Positions 13,043-48,972 of a stretch of 60,000 nt of DNA are shown piece by piece. The stretch covers positions 6,781,001-6,841,000 of the forward strand of contig NC_087073.1 in the NCBI RefSeq assembly GCF_026151205.1. Direction: 5' to 3'. Every line of letters begins with the position of its first letter. Positions within the stretch are counted from its first letter, which is position 1. The translations under genes and the position numbers were made by a program. Under the pieces are notes generated by a model. It was not told where the DNA came from. It searched no databases and saw nothing but the letters and a program-made list of their open reading frames with translations. This DNA comes from Bolinopsis microptera (Eukaryota > Ctenophora > Tentaculata > Lobata > Bolinopsidae).

Positions 13043-14142
13043 ACACTAATATACACTTTCAAAGGGATCATCAAGTCAAATAAATGCGATAAAACACCAA
13101 AAGTACCTTTAGAATGTATACTGATAGGGAACGGAATAAATCTGTTGTCTGTTGCTCAAAAATACCGATTTGGTGTGATAAAGCCGGTCTAAACAATACT
13201 CTACACCTGTGAGTTTTGCCCACTCCTATTTTGGAATTCGGTTGGCCTACAAACAGGAATGCAGATAATTACAGCAGTTGCCACATGTCCGTAGATAGAC
13301 AGGTTAAGCTAAAAGAGAGAGAGGCTAGGTAACCGCAAGTAAGCGTGAGGGTAACAAAGGAACGCAAAACATTATTAAACTTACAGTGAATGCGAACGTA
13401 CGTGTACATTGTAGAATGAGCGCCATTTCATTACGGTTTCGTGCGCGGCTCGCAGTAGCACCGGAGATACTCAAATAATATGTTACTAAAATTTACTAAG
13501 ATGGAAGAACATTTTTTTTAGGAATTCAGATTTTCAATTAAAAATAAGACTGATTAACAACTATTTATTAAATTTTTCTATCAAACATTCTTTACAAATA
13601 TCAGCCATATGCTAGGTCGAATTGTTACCGCGCCGCGCACAAAAACTATCATTCTCTCTAAATAACCTCGATCAAAGAATCGAGCGCTACTCACGACGTT
13701 TCGGTTTGACCATCTTTTATCTCCGCACTTGATCGTTACAGATGAGTGTTATTGTACCTAAAGGGATACATATGACCTTTCCGATTCAAATTTGCGATTT
13801 TTTGCGTTTGTTGGGTAAAGAAATCCGCACATTTTGGGCTTGAAGTTTCCTCATTCTTTTCCCTGGTTGAGCAGGAGAGCTTTATAATGCTTCGATTTAC
13901 CATTCATATTTCGTATTTCTTGCCTTTTGCTATTTCCTTTGAATGCAGCTAACTTGATATGTAACTAGTTATTATTTGAGTTTGAGCTTGTGACGTGCTT
14001 TTTTCACTCTGCGAGTCTCGTCTGTTGTGAAGTTGTTGTCATCCAAACTGCTTTTACCCTCTCGAGTCTCTAAAATTAAACACTGCCCTCCTAATAATCC
14101 ACCTGTTGAATAACCTTTAATTTTAGGAATTCGGTTTATCAA
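13043..14142. other. Intergenic region upstream of CEP44
   Basis: Between the polyadenylation signal of the unknown gene and the CEP44 start. It has GC-richer patches near 13430-13460 and 13625-13645, otherwise AT-rich. The sequence CCTTTAATTTTAG at 14115-14127 resembles a splice acceptor 16 nt before the CEP44 ATG. Confidence 0.4.
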
Positions 14143-15414
14143 ATGTCCACTGGAGACCTCAAGAATCATGGTACTAGACTACAGTCTTTACTCCGAACGA
14201 CCAAGTATTCTACTGACATCAATTACCAATCTTTGTTTTACGGATGCCCCCAAGAGTATCTTCCTCTACTCCACTATTTGTTCCAAGATTATTCGCTATC
14301 CTTTTCCAAGTATCTGTTAAAGCAGGGTTACGAAATGAGTGGTAAATCAGATAAACAGTTCATTGATGTTGTTTACAAAGTGCTTCGGGATGAGTTTGAA
14401 TATGTCCCAAGGCTAAGCAAAGACAAATTCTTCAGTAACGGATTCACAGAGCAAAAGCTCATCCTCACTAATTCAATTTATCAGTATGTCATTGACAAGT
14501 GTAGAAGTTTTAGAAAACAGAAGCCCAAGAACGTATCCAACAAGGAAAATGCTAATCCAAACAAAACGAGATCAGTAAACAAGCAGATTCCTAAATTTGA
14601 TCAGTCATCGTTAGTTGCAGTCGAACTGCCTGATGAGACTGTTGAACCAGAGGAAGTTCCACTTCCCTGCCCCGAGCACTCCCCCATGAGGAGGGCTCCT
14701 CAACCCAACATCTCTCAACCCTACGACTTGTCTGATGTGATTGATGAAAGTATTATTGAGATTCCCATAGAAAACATACAGAGCATACCCCCTGCAACTC
14801 CACAGACCAAAGTTTACAGCGAGATGGGAGCCAGGGAGGTCTTTGCACTTGATCATTTGACTGCTAATCCAATGGAGATTGTGGACAGTACGCCCCACAC
14901 AGTTCTGAACAGTGTTCAGTTAGTACCTGTTGGTGAGACATGTGAGATGATCCCTGTTAGTGTTACTAGGGAGGTCGAGGAAAAAGTATCTGTTGAAACA
15001 AAAAAACAGGAATCTGGTTCTCTAACCTGTGCCACCCCATGCTGCCATGCTGCTGACATAGCTGACATTAAGAATTATCTTGTCACTATCAGTGCTAGAC
15101 TGGACATTTTGGAATCCAAAGCAAAACACCCTGGGAAACAGAATTTTATCCCTGCTCCTGAGATGAGCTTTCCTGTAGCTTTGAACAATGTACATGTTAA
15201 AAGTACCTTTTGTCCTGCTCCTAATGACTCACAATTTGACGAATCCCTTCAAAAATTTGTAACATTTGATGAATCAGTCACCAGTAATTCCTCCACTTCC
15301 TCTGTTTCTACCTCAGCAGAAGATAATGAGGATGCCATTAAGAATTTCCTTAAGACAGTTCAAGAGAGGTTACATGATACGAGATCTTTTTTGAGAACAT
15401 ACGATACATCTTAA
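14143..15414 (+). CDS. CEP44: Centrosomal protein of 44 kDa (CEP44), intronless
   Basis: CEP44 is a centriole protein that binds microtubules and is needed for centriole-to-centrosome conversion. The 423-residue product begins MSTGDLKNHG; human CEP44, as I recall it, begins MATGDLK. The conserved N-terminal CEP44 domain spans about residues 1-130, with landmarks FIDVVYKVLRDEFEY and the FxxxGFTEQK segment. The middle is acidic and Pro/Ser-rich. A short amphipathic, probably coiled-coil stretch (DIKNYLVTISARLDILESK) lies near residues 308-326, followed by a Ser/Thr tail. The length is close to the human protein (about 390). The whole coding region is one exon, whereas vertebrate CEP44 is split into many, so intron loss or a retrocopy is possible. 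The frame is intact. Two AATAAA signals follow at 15512 and 15652. Confidence 0.93.
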   Translation: MSTGDLKNHGTRLQSLLRTTKYSTDINYQSLFYGCPQEYLPLLHYLFQDYSLSFSKYLLKQGYEMSGKSDKQFIDVVYKVLRDEFEYVPRLSKDKFFSNGFTEQKLILTNSIYQYVIDKCRSFRKQKPKNVSNKENANPNKTRSVNKQIPKFDQSSLVAVELPDETVEPEEVPLPCPEHSPMRRAPQPNISQPYDLSDVIDESIIEIPIENIQSIPPATPQTKVYSEMGAREVFALDHLTANPMEIVDSTPHTVLNSVQLVPVGETCEMIPVSVTREVEEKVSVETKKQESGSLTCATPCCHAADIADIKNYLVTISARLDILESKAKHPGKQNFIPAPEMSFPVALNNVHVKSTFCPAPNDSQFDESLQKFVTFDESVTSNSSTSSVSTSAEDNEDAIKNFLKTVQERLHDTRSFLRTYDTS

Positions 15415-15511
15415 CTTAGCTTTTCTTGGTTATGAGCTAGTAGAAAATATTCTTTATAGAGGAACATATAATTATATCATTAAATTATGTTATGACACTG
15501 TAGCTGTAGTG

Positions 15512-15657
15512 AATAAATTTGACCAAATTAAAGTAACGTTATCTTTAACAAGCAAATTCAGACAATATTTTTCACATTATTATGTATTTTTATTTATAAT
15601 ATTTTCACGCCTGTAGCACCTCCTTTGCCTGGTTGACGATTATATCAATTCAATAAA
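15512..15657 (+). promoter_or_regulatory. CEP44 polyadenylation signals
   Basis: AATAAA at 15512-15517 and again at 15652-15657, about 100 and 240 nt after the CEP44 stop. Both are canonical hexamers in AT-rich sequence, suggesting a short 3' untranslated region with alternative ends. Confidence 0.55.
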
Positions 15658-15995
15658 CATGACTATTTTGGTGTGTTTGTTTTTCTTAAATGTATAGGGA
15701 AGGTGCTGATTTTATCACACAGTTTGTTTTTATTATAAAATTGTAAATAAAGCTTGCACATCACCAAATCAGCTGTAGGTAATGTGTACAGGATCATAAA
15801 CATGTTAAATGTAACTTTGACCAGACTTTCTTTATTTCAGATAGCAAATTTAGCGTTGTTTCACTGAACTACAACTAACAAGATTGTATACTTTTAAAAA
15901 CTCAGTTAATATTCTGTACGAAAGAACTAAGCTTCATGTTAATTATATTTGTAAACACCTATTAGGGGTGTTTTTGGCAGTAAGGGTGCACATGT

Positions 15996-16337
15996 ATGGC
16001 CCCTGTGTCCCTTAACTCTAGCTGGCGTGCTGTGTCCAAGAAAAAGAAGCGATCTAATAATAACGACGAAGAACGTAGGTTGCCGCGTGATGTGTTTCGC
16101 TGTTCTCTTTTTTTGGGTGCTAATTTTAATGTTCTCACTCTTTCGTAGCACTTTGAGATGGAGATTGAGTATATTTATCTCGAACGTGAGTCTAGCCGTT
16201 TAAAGCATGCTGTCCCAAAAAACGTAGGTGTTAAATTTTGGAGAGCATGTTGCGCTATAATAGCTAATCACAATTCACAGCATGAACCATCTGAGATATG
16301 CTGGGCTCAAATGCTGGGCTCTATATTTCCGGCTTAG
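15996..16337 (+). pseudogene. Coding-like frame broken by one TAG
   Basis: From ATG at 15996 the frame runs 50 codons (MAPVSLNSSWRAVSKKKKRS...) to a TAG at 16146-16148, then continues in the same frame for 62 varied codons (including HFEMEIEYIYLERESSRLKH) to TAG at 16335-16337. Composition is protein-like and not repetitive. I recognise no family. It could be a decayed gene, a mobile-element fragment, two small open frames or chance. Confidence 0.28.
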
Positions 16338-16777
16338 TATAATTTAATTAATTTCGGTCATGGAGAGCCATGGACAGTAGTGGAGAGCCATGGACGGCAT
16401 TGTCTACATATTAAGTGGGGTAAGTGTCTATAGAATTAGCTTTTAGTGTAATTCTTAGAAATTCTGATCTTTCAGCGGGCTGTTTTCAGTTGTGATATCA
16501 GATTAAATTGGCTCGTTCTATTCAATAAATCTGTATCAATAGGTGGCCATTAAACTAGCTGAGTTGAGACACAGTTAATAAACTGCGGAGTGACTAAAAT
16601 GCTATACAGCAAAAACAGAAAGCTCCAACCAAACACTCCACCTACTGATCCTAACCACCCTAACAACTCTCAAGCTCTCTCTCTTCAACCCTCATTCCCT
16701 CACTCCTCTTGGTGCACAAAACCATTCCAACCTATGTATGTCCCCCTTACGGGTTCCACAAGCCCAACGGTACATAG

Positions 16778-17260
16778 TTAGACGAAAAACAGAGAAGCCT
16801 TGATTGCCAGATCAAGGACTGCATCAGTAGCAGCGAAATACGGATATACCTTCTCCCTTACAGTCAGCGAGCTGACAACTATCTGACTGTGTCTTTTAGG
16901 CCTTGCCACACCACCTTCGCTATTGCATCCGCTCGCCCGTATTCACTGACACATGCCACACCTGGGTTTAGTATGAAGATGTACGCATATTCACCCAAGA
17001 TGCGGAGATGCCTCAGTTTAGCAAGTTGAGATACAACAGCAAACTCACAGGAGCATGGATCAGAATCATCAGTTACCAACCTGACACCGTTTCGGGGCTT
17101 TAATCGCAATACGGTTTCCTGTCAGGCGCCCCAGCAGTCCACCCTTGAACCACCATCTGATCCGAGAGTCACTTGAGGAGACCCGTTAGAGCTCGCAATT
17201 GGCGACGAGATAACGTTTATGGTTCCTCTAGATGTTATAGTGAACTCTCAATATACATAA
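16778..17260 (+). pseudogene. Decayed coding-like block, GC-rich island
   Basis: One frame is open from 16778 to a TGA at 17027, to a second TGA at 17174, and then to TAA at 17258. The pieces read as plausible protein (for example IRIYLLPYSQRADNYLTVSF and GDPLELAIGDEITFMVPLDV). The block is richer in G and C than the surrounding sequence. The opposite strand also has an open frame (16879-17109), so the strand is not certain. The preceding frame at 16590-16781 is Pro/Asn/Ser-rich and may belong to the same relic. No family was recognised. Confidence 0.27.
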
Positions 17261-19680
17261 TAGCTTGTAAAGTATGTGATGCTTTGTACGGTGCATTGTT
17301 CTAGATCTCCCTGGAGCGAGCTCTCACATTGGGGATAATAAAAGAGTTATGCAGCAATGGAATCTATCAATATCAGCTGCGCTATGAGTGCACACCTTTA
17401 CAAGTTATTTTTAGCGTGCACAATGCACATTATTCAACATGAAAGGAATTGTCACATGTAATATTACATGTTAGGCTATAAAATAATAGAATACAGGTAG
17501 AATTCAGATGATTCAGGTTAATTTGCGAATGTATCGGTAGACGGCTGAGTTCTAATCTGGCGGACTTTGGTTGGCTGCTACTATTATCACGTGACTTGTA
17601 CAATTTAATCTAAGCTGACGACGATAATCATACGATTTTAGAAGCTCCCAAACGAAAGCTTTATCGTATAAATGATACTTATCCAGAAGCCTTCTCACAG
17701 TAATCTAAATCGAGTTCCATTGCAATGAGCTGAGAGGGAGTCAAGTTACTAGGTTGTCTTCTACTTTGTAATGTTCCCGTATTTGGGTCTGGCTAGTTAG
17801 CTGTTGTGTAGCTTATCTGAATACGTGCTCTTGATCTGTAAAGTTTGTGCTTTTTTAAAAACGAGACTTTCAACTGGAGCTGTGCGCTCTTGAAGGTTGA
17901 GTGGAGCTACAAGACCTTTTTTCATGTTGTAGTTCAACACAACTAAAATGTCAGTTTCGTTTTTCAGCCTTTCGTACAGTGAATGTGTGTGGATTTGGTA
18001 CGCGGGTTTTGTGATGATTTCTTCAGAACTGAGACCAATAGAGTTGCGCAATGAAGTCCATTTAATTTTCTATTGAGTTCTTTCACTGCGGGCTGCAGTC
18101 TCATCAAATCAAGGGATTGAAGATCCATGTCACGTGACCTTCACAGTGTTTACAGTTCTCATTATATACCTGCTCTGTCTCTCCCTCACTAAAGCTGTTT
18201 AACACTTTACCTTCGAAGCGTTAATGTTATTCATCATGATTGGTTGCTGTACGCTCTCAACATGTATACTACTGGTTTGTCTTGTTACGTAGAGTGCTCT
18301 GACAGTGAGGTCTACTGTATGCAAATGCAGCAACTCCTTAGTTTCGTTTGCAATGATTAGACTCTGTCCTAGCTAGAAACAAGTGTCATTACGCTCTCTC
18401 TCTCTGTGCTCTCTACTCGATCTTGTAGAGCTAACGTTTGACAAGTAAGGTTAAGGTATCCAGCAATGTATTATAGAGTGTATATATATATTACACTATG
18501 TATTCACATGGTTACATCCTTACTACACCGAGCAGTGGTAACAGCTGCTCAGCCTGTTTAACACTATGTCCACTTCCCTGGATCTCTCGGCCGAGTGCCA
18601 AGTTTTCAGACATGTGTAATCACCAACCTTCCCCATATAAAGTTACTTACCTAGTGAACTGTAACCCAAGTTCCGGGTGTTAGCTCCAGATGTAAACAAT
18701 TGCAATGTATAATGTTCACAATGTACAGTGTACACCCAGTATACCCAGTGGAGTATGAATGACAGGAATGCATGCCATGACACACTATAAATCTTTACTA
18801 GTTACGTAACTCTTGTAACTTTTACTTATGATAATTTAACCATTTCTTTAAACATTACACCCTTGAACATACTTGAACACACTTGAACACACTAGAGCAC
18901 ACTTGAACACACTTGAACACACTAGAGCACACGGTTAGAATGTTAGATGGCTCAGACTTTTAAGTACACACTAACGATCCTGATTGTGTAGAACTGTCGT
19001 GTGAAATTAGAGGAAGGCAGATTAGGGAGATCTAGTTTAGGTATAAGTGGTACAGTAATATCAGCTGCACTAAACATACCATGTAATAGATCTCCTGGCA
19101 AGGGATCATCTTCTTAATCGAGTTCATAGTTGAGAAACTTGCATTTAAGAGCGGTTAACTGGATTGCTGCAGCTAAGCAGCTACTACAATGGTTTTACTT
19201 TTAAAATGTTTTAGAGGAGTGACAGTGGGAGTGTCGCTAAAATCTCTCTTAGCTACTACACGTAATCATTATTTAGGTATTTTAAAGTCGATAATATGCT
19301 TATCTTCTAGTTCTACATATAATTTGTCACAAGATTTACCTGCATGATGATAATACAATGTTTGAATGAGTTGAATCTGCTTTTGTTTGTGTGCTTTTCT
19401 CTTATTTTGTATGTTGCATGCCCTTTTTTATGTGAGCCTGTGTTTCAACAAAAACCCTGCTGTTTAAAACTTAAATGGTCTGCAGAATTTTCTTCTGTAC
19501 ATGTACTGAAGCCCTATGAAGGGTAAATATAAATTTCACAAAACCTAAAATCAAATTAAAATTAACATTAAGGAAAATATGACTTGATGATCCCTATTTC
19601 TATTAAGTTGTGCTATATTGCCTGAGTCAGAAGTTATCACCACTTTTGTTAATGGATATTGGATATGTTAGTGAAAACGT
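17261..19680. other. Intergenic region upstream of OSBP
   Basis: No supported gene. It contains short CT and TA tracts (18395-18410, 18480-18492) and an imperfect run of ACACTTGAACACACT units at 18865-18932. The segment 19680-19725 holds two TGGTAACCA-type motifs, each followed by a TGATGAC motif, which could be part of an OSBP promoter. Confidence 0.4.
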
Positions 19681-19739
19681 CGTGGTAACCAGTGTGATGA
19701 CTTTATGGTAACCATGGTGATGACGTATAATATTCAGGG

Positions 19740-44322
<24,583 letters not shown>

Positions 44323-44329
<7 letters not shown>

Positions 44330-44449
44330 TAACGCGTGACAATGCGCGGCTCACTTCGCATCACGTGACAATGAGCCGCTATCCTCACATCACGTGTCAC
44401 TGTACATATCGCATCACGTGACACTGCGCTGCTCACATTACAGCACGTG
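44323..44449. promoter_or_regulatory. E-box cluster at the OSBP stop and 3' UTR
   Basis: CACGTG at 44323, 44362, 44391, 44415 and 44444, inside imperfect repeats containing GCATCACGTGACA. The first overlaps the OSBP stop codon. It may be a downstream enhancer or simply a decayed tandem repeat. Confidence 0.45.
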
Positions 44450-44666
44450 CAAATTGTTTATCATCTCACTAGGCTTGTGATTCGTCCTCACTCTTATGTG
44501 ACACAAAAAACAGATTTTTACAAGAAATTTGTTAGATTAGATGGCAGATGATATTGACTATGGGTGCGTTCTAAGTTGAGTATAACTATAAACTGAGTAT
44601 ATAATGAGATAATATTAATGTTGTTTCGGAAAGATCAGTTTTTAATCATCTTCTACATCGTTTAAT

Positions 44667-44672
44667 AATAAA
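44667..44672 (+). promoter_or_regulatory. Candidate OSBP polyadenylation signal
   Basis: AATAAA about 340 nt after the OSBP stop in AT-rich sequence. Confidence 0.5.
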
Positions 44673-45633
44673 TTTGAGATTGTTTTGATGGGTGAGTTTG
44701 TTGAATAATTTATCGTAAATATAATTTTCTCTGAACTGCTAATCTCCCAATTATATATGAAGAAAAGAAAAATAAATGAATTTGTGATTTGGGGAGAGTG
44801 AAGTTGTTTTGATAATGATCAATTGTACAATTGAATTTGAGTCTATTTTTATCGTGGTCTAATCTCAGTATTATCTATTGTTTTTATGACAATAACTCTT
44901 AAAAAACACAAAGAAATAGTACACGTCAAAATAATACACGTCAAAAAACATTAAAAATTCCAATATTCAATAGCTTTAGTTTCTATGGAAACAGTCTGGT
45001 GTGTTCTTTCTCTTAAAATTTTCTCTTAGGTATATTGTTACCAGACCCTCGAACTAGAACTACAGATCGTCGTTGTTGATGTATCTGTAAAATTGCACGT
45101 GTTATTTAAAATCTGTAACTTTCTTGAAACCATGAACTGTCAGCGGATAGGTTTTCACCATTCTAAATCTAAATCGCAGATATCACAATTCAATGGATTT
45201 CCGATTTTTTGTACATTTTTTATGACCAATAATGTACATGGCCATCAGATTTTTACCAAATGTACGCTAAATTAGTGTACAAAAATGTAGTTGGACCCCC
45301 CCCCCCCCCCAATGACTCACACATTGCCCTCCTCGTCATCCTTTGTCCCTGTTCCACTGGCACTAGCCGCAGTTGCCACTACACTTGTTTCCTGCTTCTT
45401 CATCAATGTTCCCTGTCTCGCTGTACTTGTTGTTACATCTCGTTCCGCAAAAACTGAGTAGTCTGAAACAAGAAACTGAAAACGCAACAGCAAACAAATG
45501 TTCACGGATCAGCAACGCATGTCTGGTTTCGACGGTTTATTCATTCCCGGCTTAATACCGGGATACAATCGATTTTCGCCCCACGCTGTGGGCCCACGAC
45601 CATATCGTGAGGATCGTGACATGAGACAAGTCG

Positions 45634-45798
45634 ATCTCTGACAGGGACAAAAGGATTTCGTGATTATTTTGGCCAAAAATCGCGGTACCGCGAAATTTAA
45701 CAGGCTATACATTAAACTATACATAAAATTTGTCGCGGAGAATGGGAAATTTCGCGATTTCGTACATGCCGCGAAATCCTTTTGTCCCTGATCTCTGA
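45634..45798. mobile_element. 149-bp hAT-like MITE
   Basis: The element is 45642-45790, with 19-bp terminal inverted repeats CAGGGACAAAAGGATTTCG and the exact 8-bp target duplication ATCTCTGA at 45634-45641 and 45791-45798. CAGGG ends and an 8-bp duplication fit hAT. It has no coding capacity. Confidence 0.92.
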
Positions 45799-45898
45799 TC
45801 AATTAGATTGTAGATAAATATCATCTCTGTAGCAGTGGTCGGGAGAAGGAGAAAGAATGTCAATTTCTAGTTGAGTTCTACTACTACTACTAGCTAGT

Positions 45899-46911
45899 AT
45901 TCTGGTGGGGGGGGGGGGCCAATGGCATAAATGGAGAAAATGGAGAATTACTCATAGGTTTTTCCATTTTCTCCATAGAAATAGTCTCCATTTTATGCCA
46001 TTTTATGCCATTGAAAACCTGAAAAATTTAGAATTTCGAGAAAAATTATTTAAAAAAAAAGATATTTTCGGCCAATAATGAACATGGTATCATGAAACGT
46101 GGAGAAAAGCGGTTTTCAGAAAAAAATTTGAAAAATTTTAACTTTGAAAATTACCCCTCGGTACACAATTTTGGACTCGAGGCTTCCCCCTGGTAATGCG
46201 ATCTCGGAAGGCAGGCCTCCCCTTTGCGACACGAGCTCGGAATCGGGGGCATTACCAGGGGGAAGCCTCGAGTCCAAATTTGTGTATCGAGGGGTAGGTG
46301 CAGACTTCGATAAACCGAAAAACCAAAAAAATATTTTCGGCAAATAATGAACAGGGTAGCATGAAACGTGGAGAAAAGCGGTTTTCAGAAAAAATTTGAA
46401 AAATTTTAACTTTGAAAATTACCCCTCGGTACACAATTTTGGACTCGAGGCTTCCCCCTGGTAATGCGATCTCGGAAGGCAGGCCTCCCCTTTGCAGTGC
46501 GAGCTTGTTTCGACTTTCGAGGATGTAGGTCTCACTTCTCAGTGCCTATTACTCTCCCCTATTACTGACTCCTGCTGTAGCCTGTAGAAATAACGTTACA
46601 CTAGGGTTGAGTATTTATGATTTTGCCTGAAGTGTGCTAACCTAGTATAAGCATCTAGTAGCCTACTATGAGCTTTCATAAGCTTGTTACGCCCCTAGTA
46701 AGCGTAAATAAACATGTTAGGATGTCCAATTTAGGTGTTAAATGGTGTTTAAGATGAAATTCCGAAGACAAAATTCATGGCATAAAATGGAGAAAAGGGA
46801 GAATTACTCATGGGTTTTTCCATTTTCTCCATAGAAAAAGTCTCCATTTTATGCCATTTTATGCCATTTTATGCCATTGGCCCCCCCCCCCCCCCCCCCC
46901 CCCATTCTGGT
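45899..46911. mobile_element. 997-bp non-autonomous element with poly-G ends
   Basis: The element 45907-46903 is flanked by the 8-bp duplication ATTCTGGT (45899-45906 and 46904-46911). Its ends are inverted: a G run then CCAATGGCATAAA on the left, TTTATGCCATTGG then a C run on the right. Inside each end is a self-complementary block of about 100 bp (TCCATTTTCTCCATAGAAA). The core has two direct copies of about 175 bp (46062-46240, 46331-46507) with a partial inverted copy between. No transposase was seen; hAT, P and Merlin all make 8-bp duplications, so the family is open. Confidence 0.85.
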
Positions 46912-48180
46912 AAGATCACAACAATAGAAATGACTTCATTCTTCAAATAATTATAGTTATACAGAAAATCTCCTGGCCCTGCGAAGGTAATGGTATGTAT
47001 AATATGCAGCACATGCTGTCCTCGGAGTAGGAAGCAATGAAAAAAGACCGAAGCTATTGCAAAAAGCATAGCGGTAAAGTTAAGCGGTAGGTTTGGTGCA
47101 AACAATTCCAAGGATTGGCCTAATTTCTACTGGTCATTTTAGACCCCTTCATAAGCACATAAACTGTAAACCACACTTTGCACAAATGTGTTCTAGTAGT
47201 AATAGTACTACAGTAGTAGACTAGAGGCACAGTGCTTTCAAGAAAAGATGAGTTGATAGAGTAGGCTGATGGTTGAAATGCTTTAGAATTAGAGATGTTA
47301 CCAAACAAACGAGTATTCTTTGGTGCAGGCCTTGTCTTTCGAAAAATAAAGATATGAGAGACGAGAGTGGCCTACGAGTAGGCATAAGACGATATCAAAC
47401 ATATTGAACACTTGCCTGTGGATTGAGTGGGAGGAGCTATGACGACACACTCCTTTTGCTCGTCAAACCACGTCATTCCTACTATAAATTGTTAGAGCGT
47501 AATCATATTTATAAAATAGTAGCTGCTTCAATAAGGTCCGGTAAGGTAACTGAAAGGGATTGAATCCAATATCCATGAGTCGGTAAATTGTGATGCCAGG
47601 TAAATATTCAAATGTAGTTAGGCACCGTATAACTTTATCGAACTCGAGAATATTTTGTTTTGAGATTACCGTCACGGTCATGGTATGGATAAAGTCTCAC
47701 AGTATAATGTTAAAATTGAACAATGAAACACTTACGTTCTATTTCACAAAACTAGAAAAAGACAGCTAGTATCAATATCTGCTTATAGCTTCAAAACGAG
47801 GCCCAAAAACTTAAATACATACTGTCTTGAAATGAGCTAAATTTACAATACACAAACATATGAATTCAAACATTGAAACGGATATGAATTGTCACGAACA
47901 TCAGTGGAACATGTAATTCTAGATGAGTAGATTCACCGAGTACATGCCAAAATGTTCTATGTTTGTGATAAGGTAATCATATTTGCGCTTCAAGGCGGCC
48001 TGACATTTTTGTGTGTATAATTACACAAATGAACTGTAACTCCTGATCCATAATTACTACAGAAGCAGAGGGACTGAAGCAAGTGTGAACTGTGAAAAGG
48101 AAGTTTAAATGTGGCGATCGAAATGTTGAATTGATGGAGCAAGGCTTCAGAGAGGCTACAGAGAGGTTTAAGAATACAAA
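46912..48180. other. Region without a supported gene
   Basis: AT-rich. Minus-strand frames at 46869-47111, 47120-47345 and 47463-47681 have somewhat protein-like composition, but I found no convincing paired splice sites or domain. Confidence 0.35.
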
Positions 48181-48191
48181 GAGGCTTCAGA

Positions 48192-48322
48192 GAGGCAGAG
48201 GCAGAGGCAGAGGCAGAGGCAGAGGCAGAGGCAGAGGCAGAGGCAGAGGCAGAGGCAGAGGCAGAGGCAGATGCAGATGCAGAGGCAGAGGCAGAGGCAG
48301 AGGCAGAGGCAGAGGCAGAGGC
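48192..48322. repeat. (GAGGCA)n hexamer repeat
   Basis: About 22 hexamers, mostly GAGGCA with two GATGCA variants in the middle. It opens Arg-Gly and Ala-Ser frames that I regard as artefacts. Confidence 0.96.
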
Positions 48323-48724
48323 ATTTACTTTGAACAATCTGTATGTAAATTGTAGAAATAATATTCATTATTTGAATTTATTTGTTAACCACTATAACTA
48401 AAAGAATAATGGTTCTTACTCATTATTAATCTTGAAATTATTAAAACTAAGTTATAACTAAAAAATACTTGAACGACATAATTGAAAACAAAAAAATTGC
48501 CATGTAGAAAGTTCCCCATAACTAATTCCTCAAATCACAGCTATAATGGTCCATCTAATCGTGCATCATTGATATGATCGCAATTCGTATAGGTACATCT
48601 AGTCCTCCCTGATTTCTGAACCAAGCTGACCTACGACTAAATCTGAAGATACATTATTTTGGTTGCGAACATTCAATCATTTATAGATATCTCCACCAAT
48701 ATCTTAATATTTCATCCCCCGACT

Positions 48725-48972
48725 TCACTTCCCCTTCTTTTTCTTCTTGCCGCCTCCCTTTTTGCCTCCTTTGCACAATGTACCGGAGTATGGGAACCCC
48801 CTTATGCTAAGAAACTGTTCAGCGGAATGACAGACCAACAGGGCGTTCTCCATCGCCACCTTACTAAAGGGGTCAACAACTGGAGCTCTGGTTGGGGTCT
48901 TGGCTGAGCGTCTCTTCTTCTTTCCGCTGCCCTTTTTGCTTTTTCCTGACCCAGCTTTATGACTGTTAGTAC
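48725..48972 (-). CDS. SMKR1: SMKR1-like last exon
   Basis: Carries the conserved hydrophobic core (AMENALLVCHSAEQFLSIRG) and the Lys-rich C-terminus, ending in TGA at 48725-48727. Confidence 0.82.

Noticed and set aside
14611-14898. Minus-strand 95-codon frame
   Set aside because: Antisense of CEP44.
47120-47345. Minus-strand protein-like frame (TRPAPKNTRLFGNISNSK...)
   Set aside because: No convincing donor, start codon or family; kept only as a note in the regional entry.
48092-48355. Arg-Gly-rich (RGG-like) frame
   Set aside because: Translation of the GAGGCA hexamer repeat, with no flanking exon structure.
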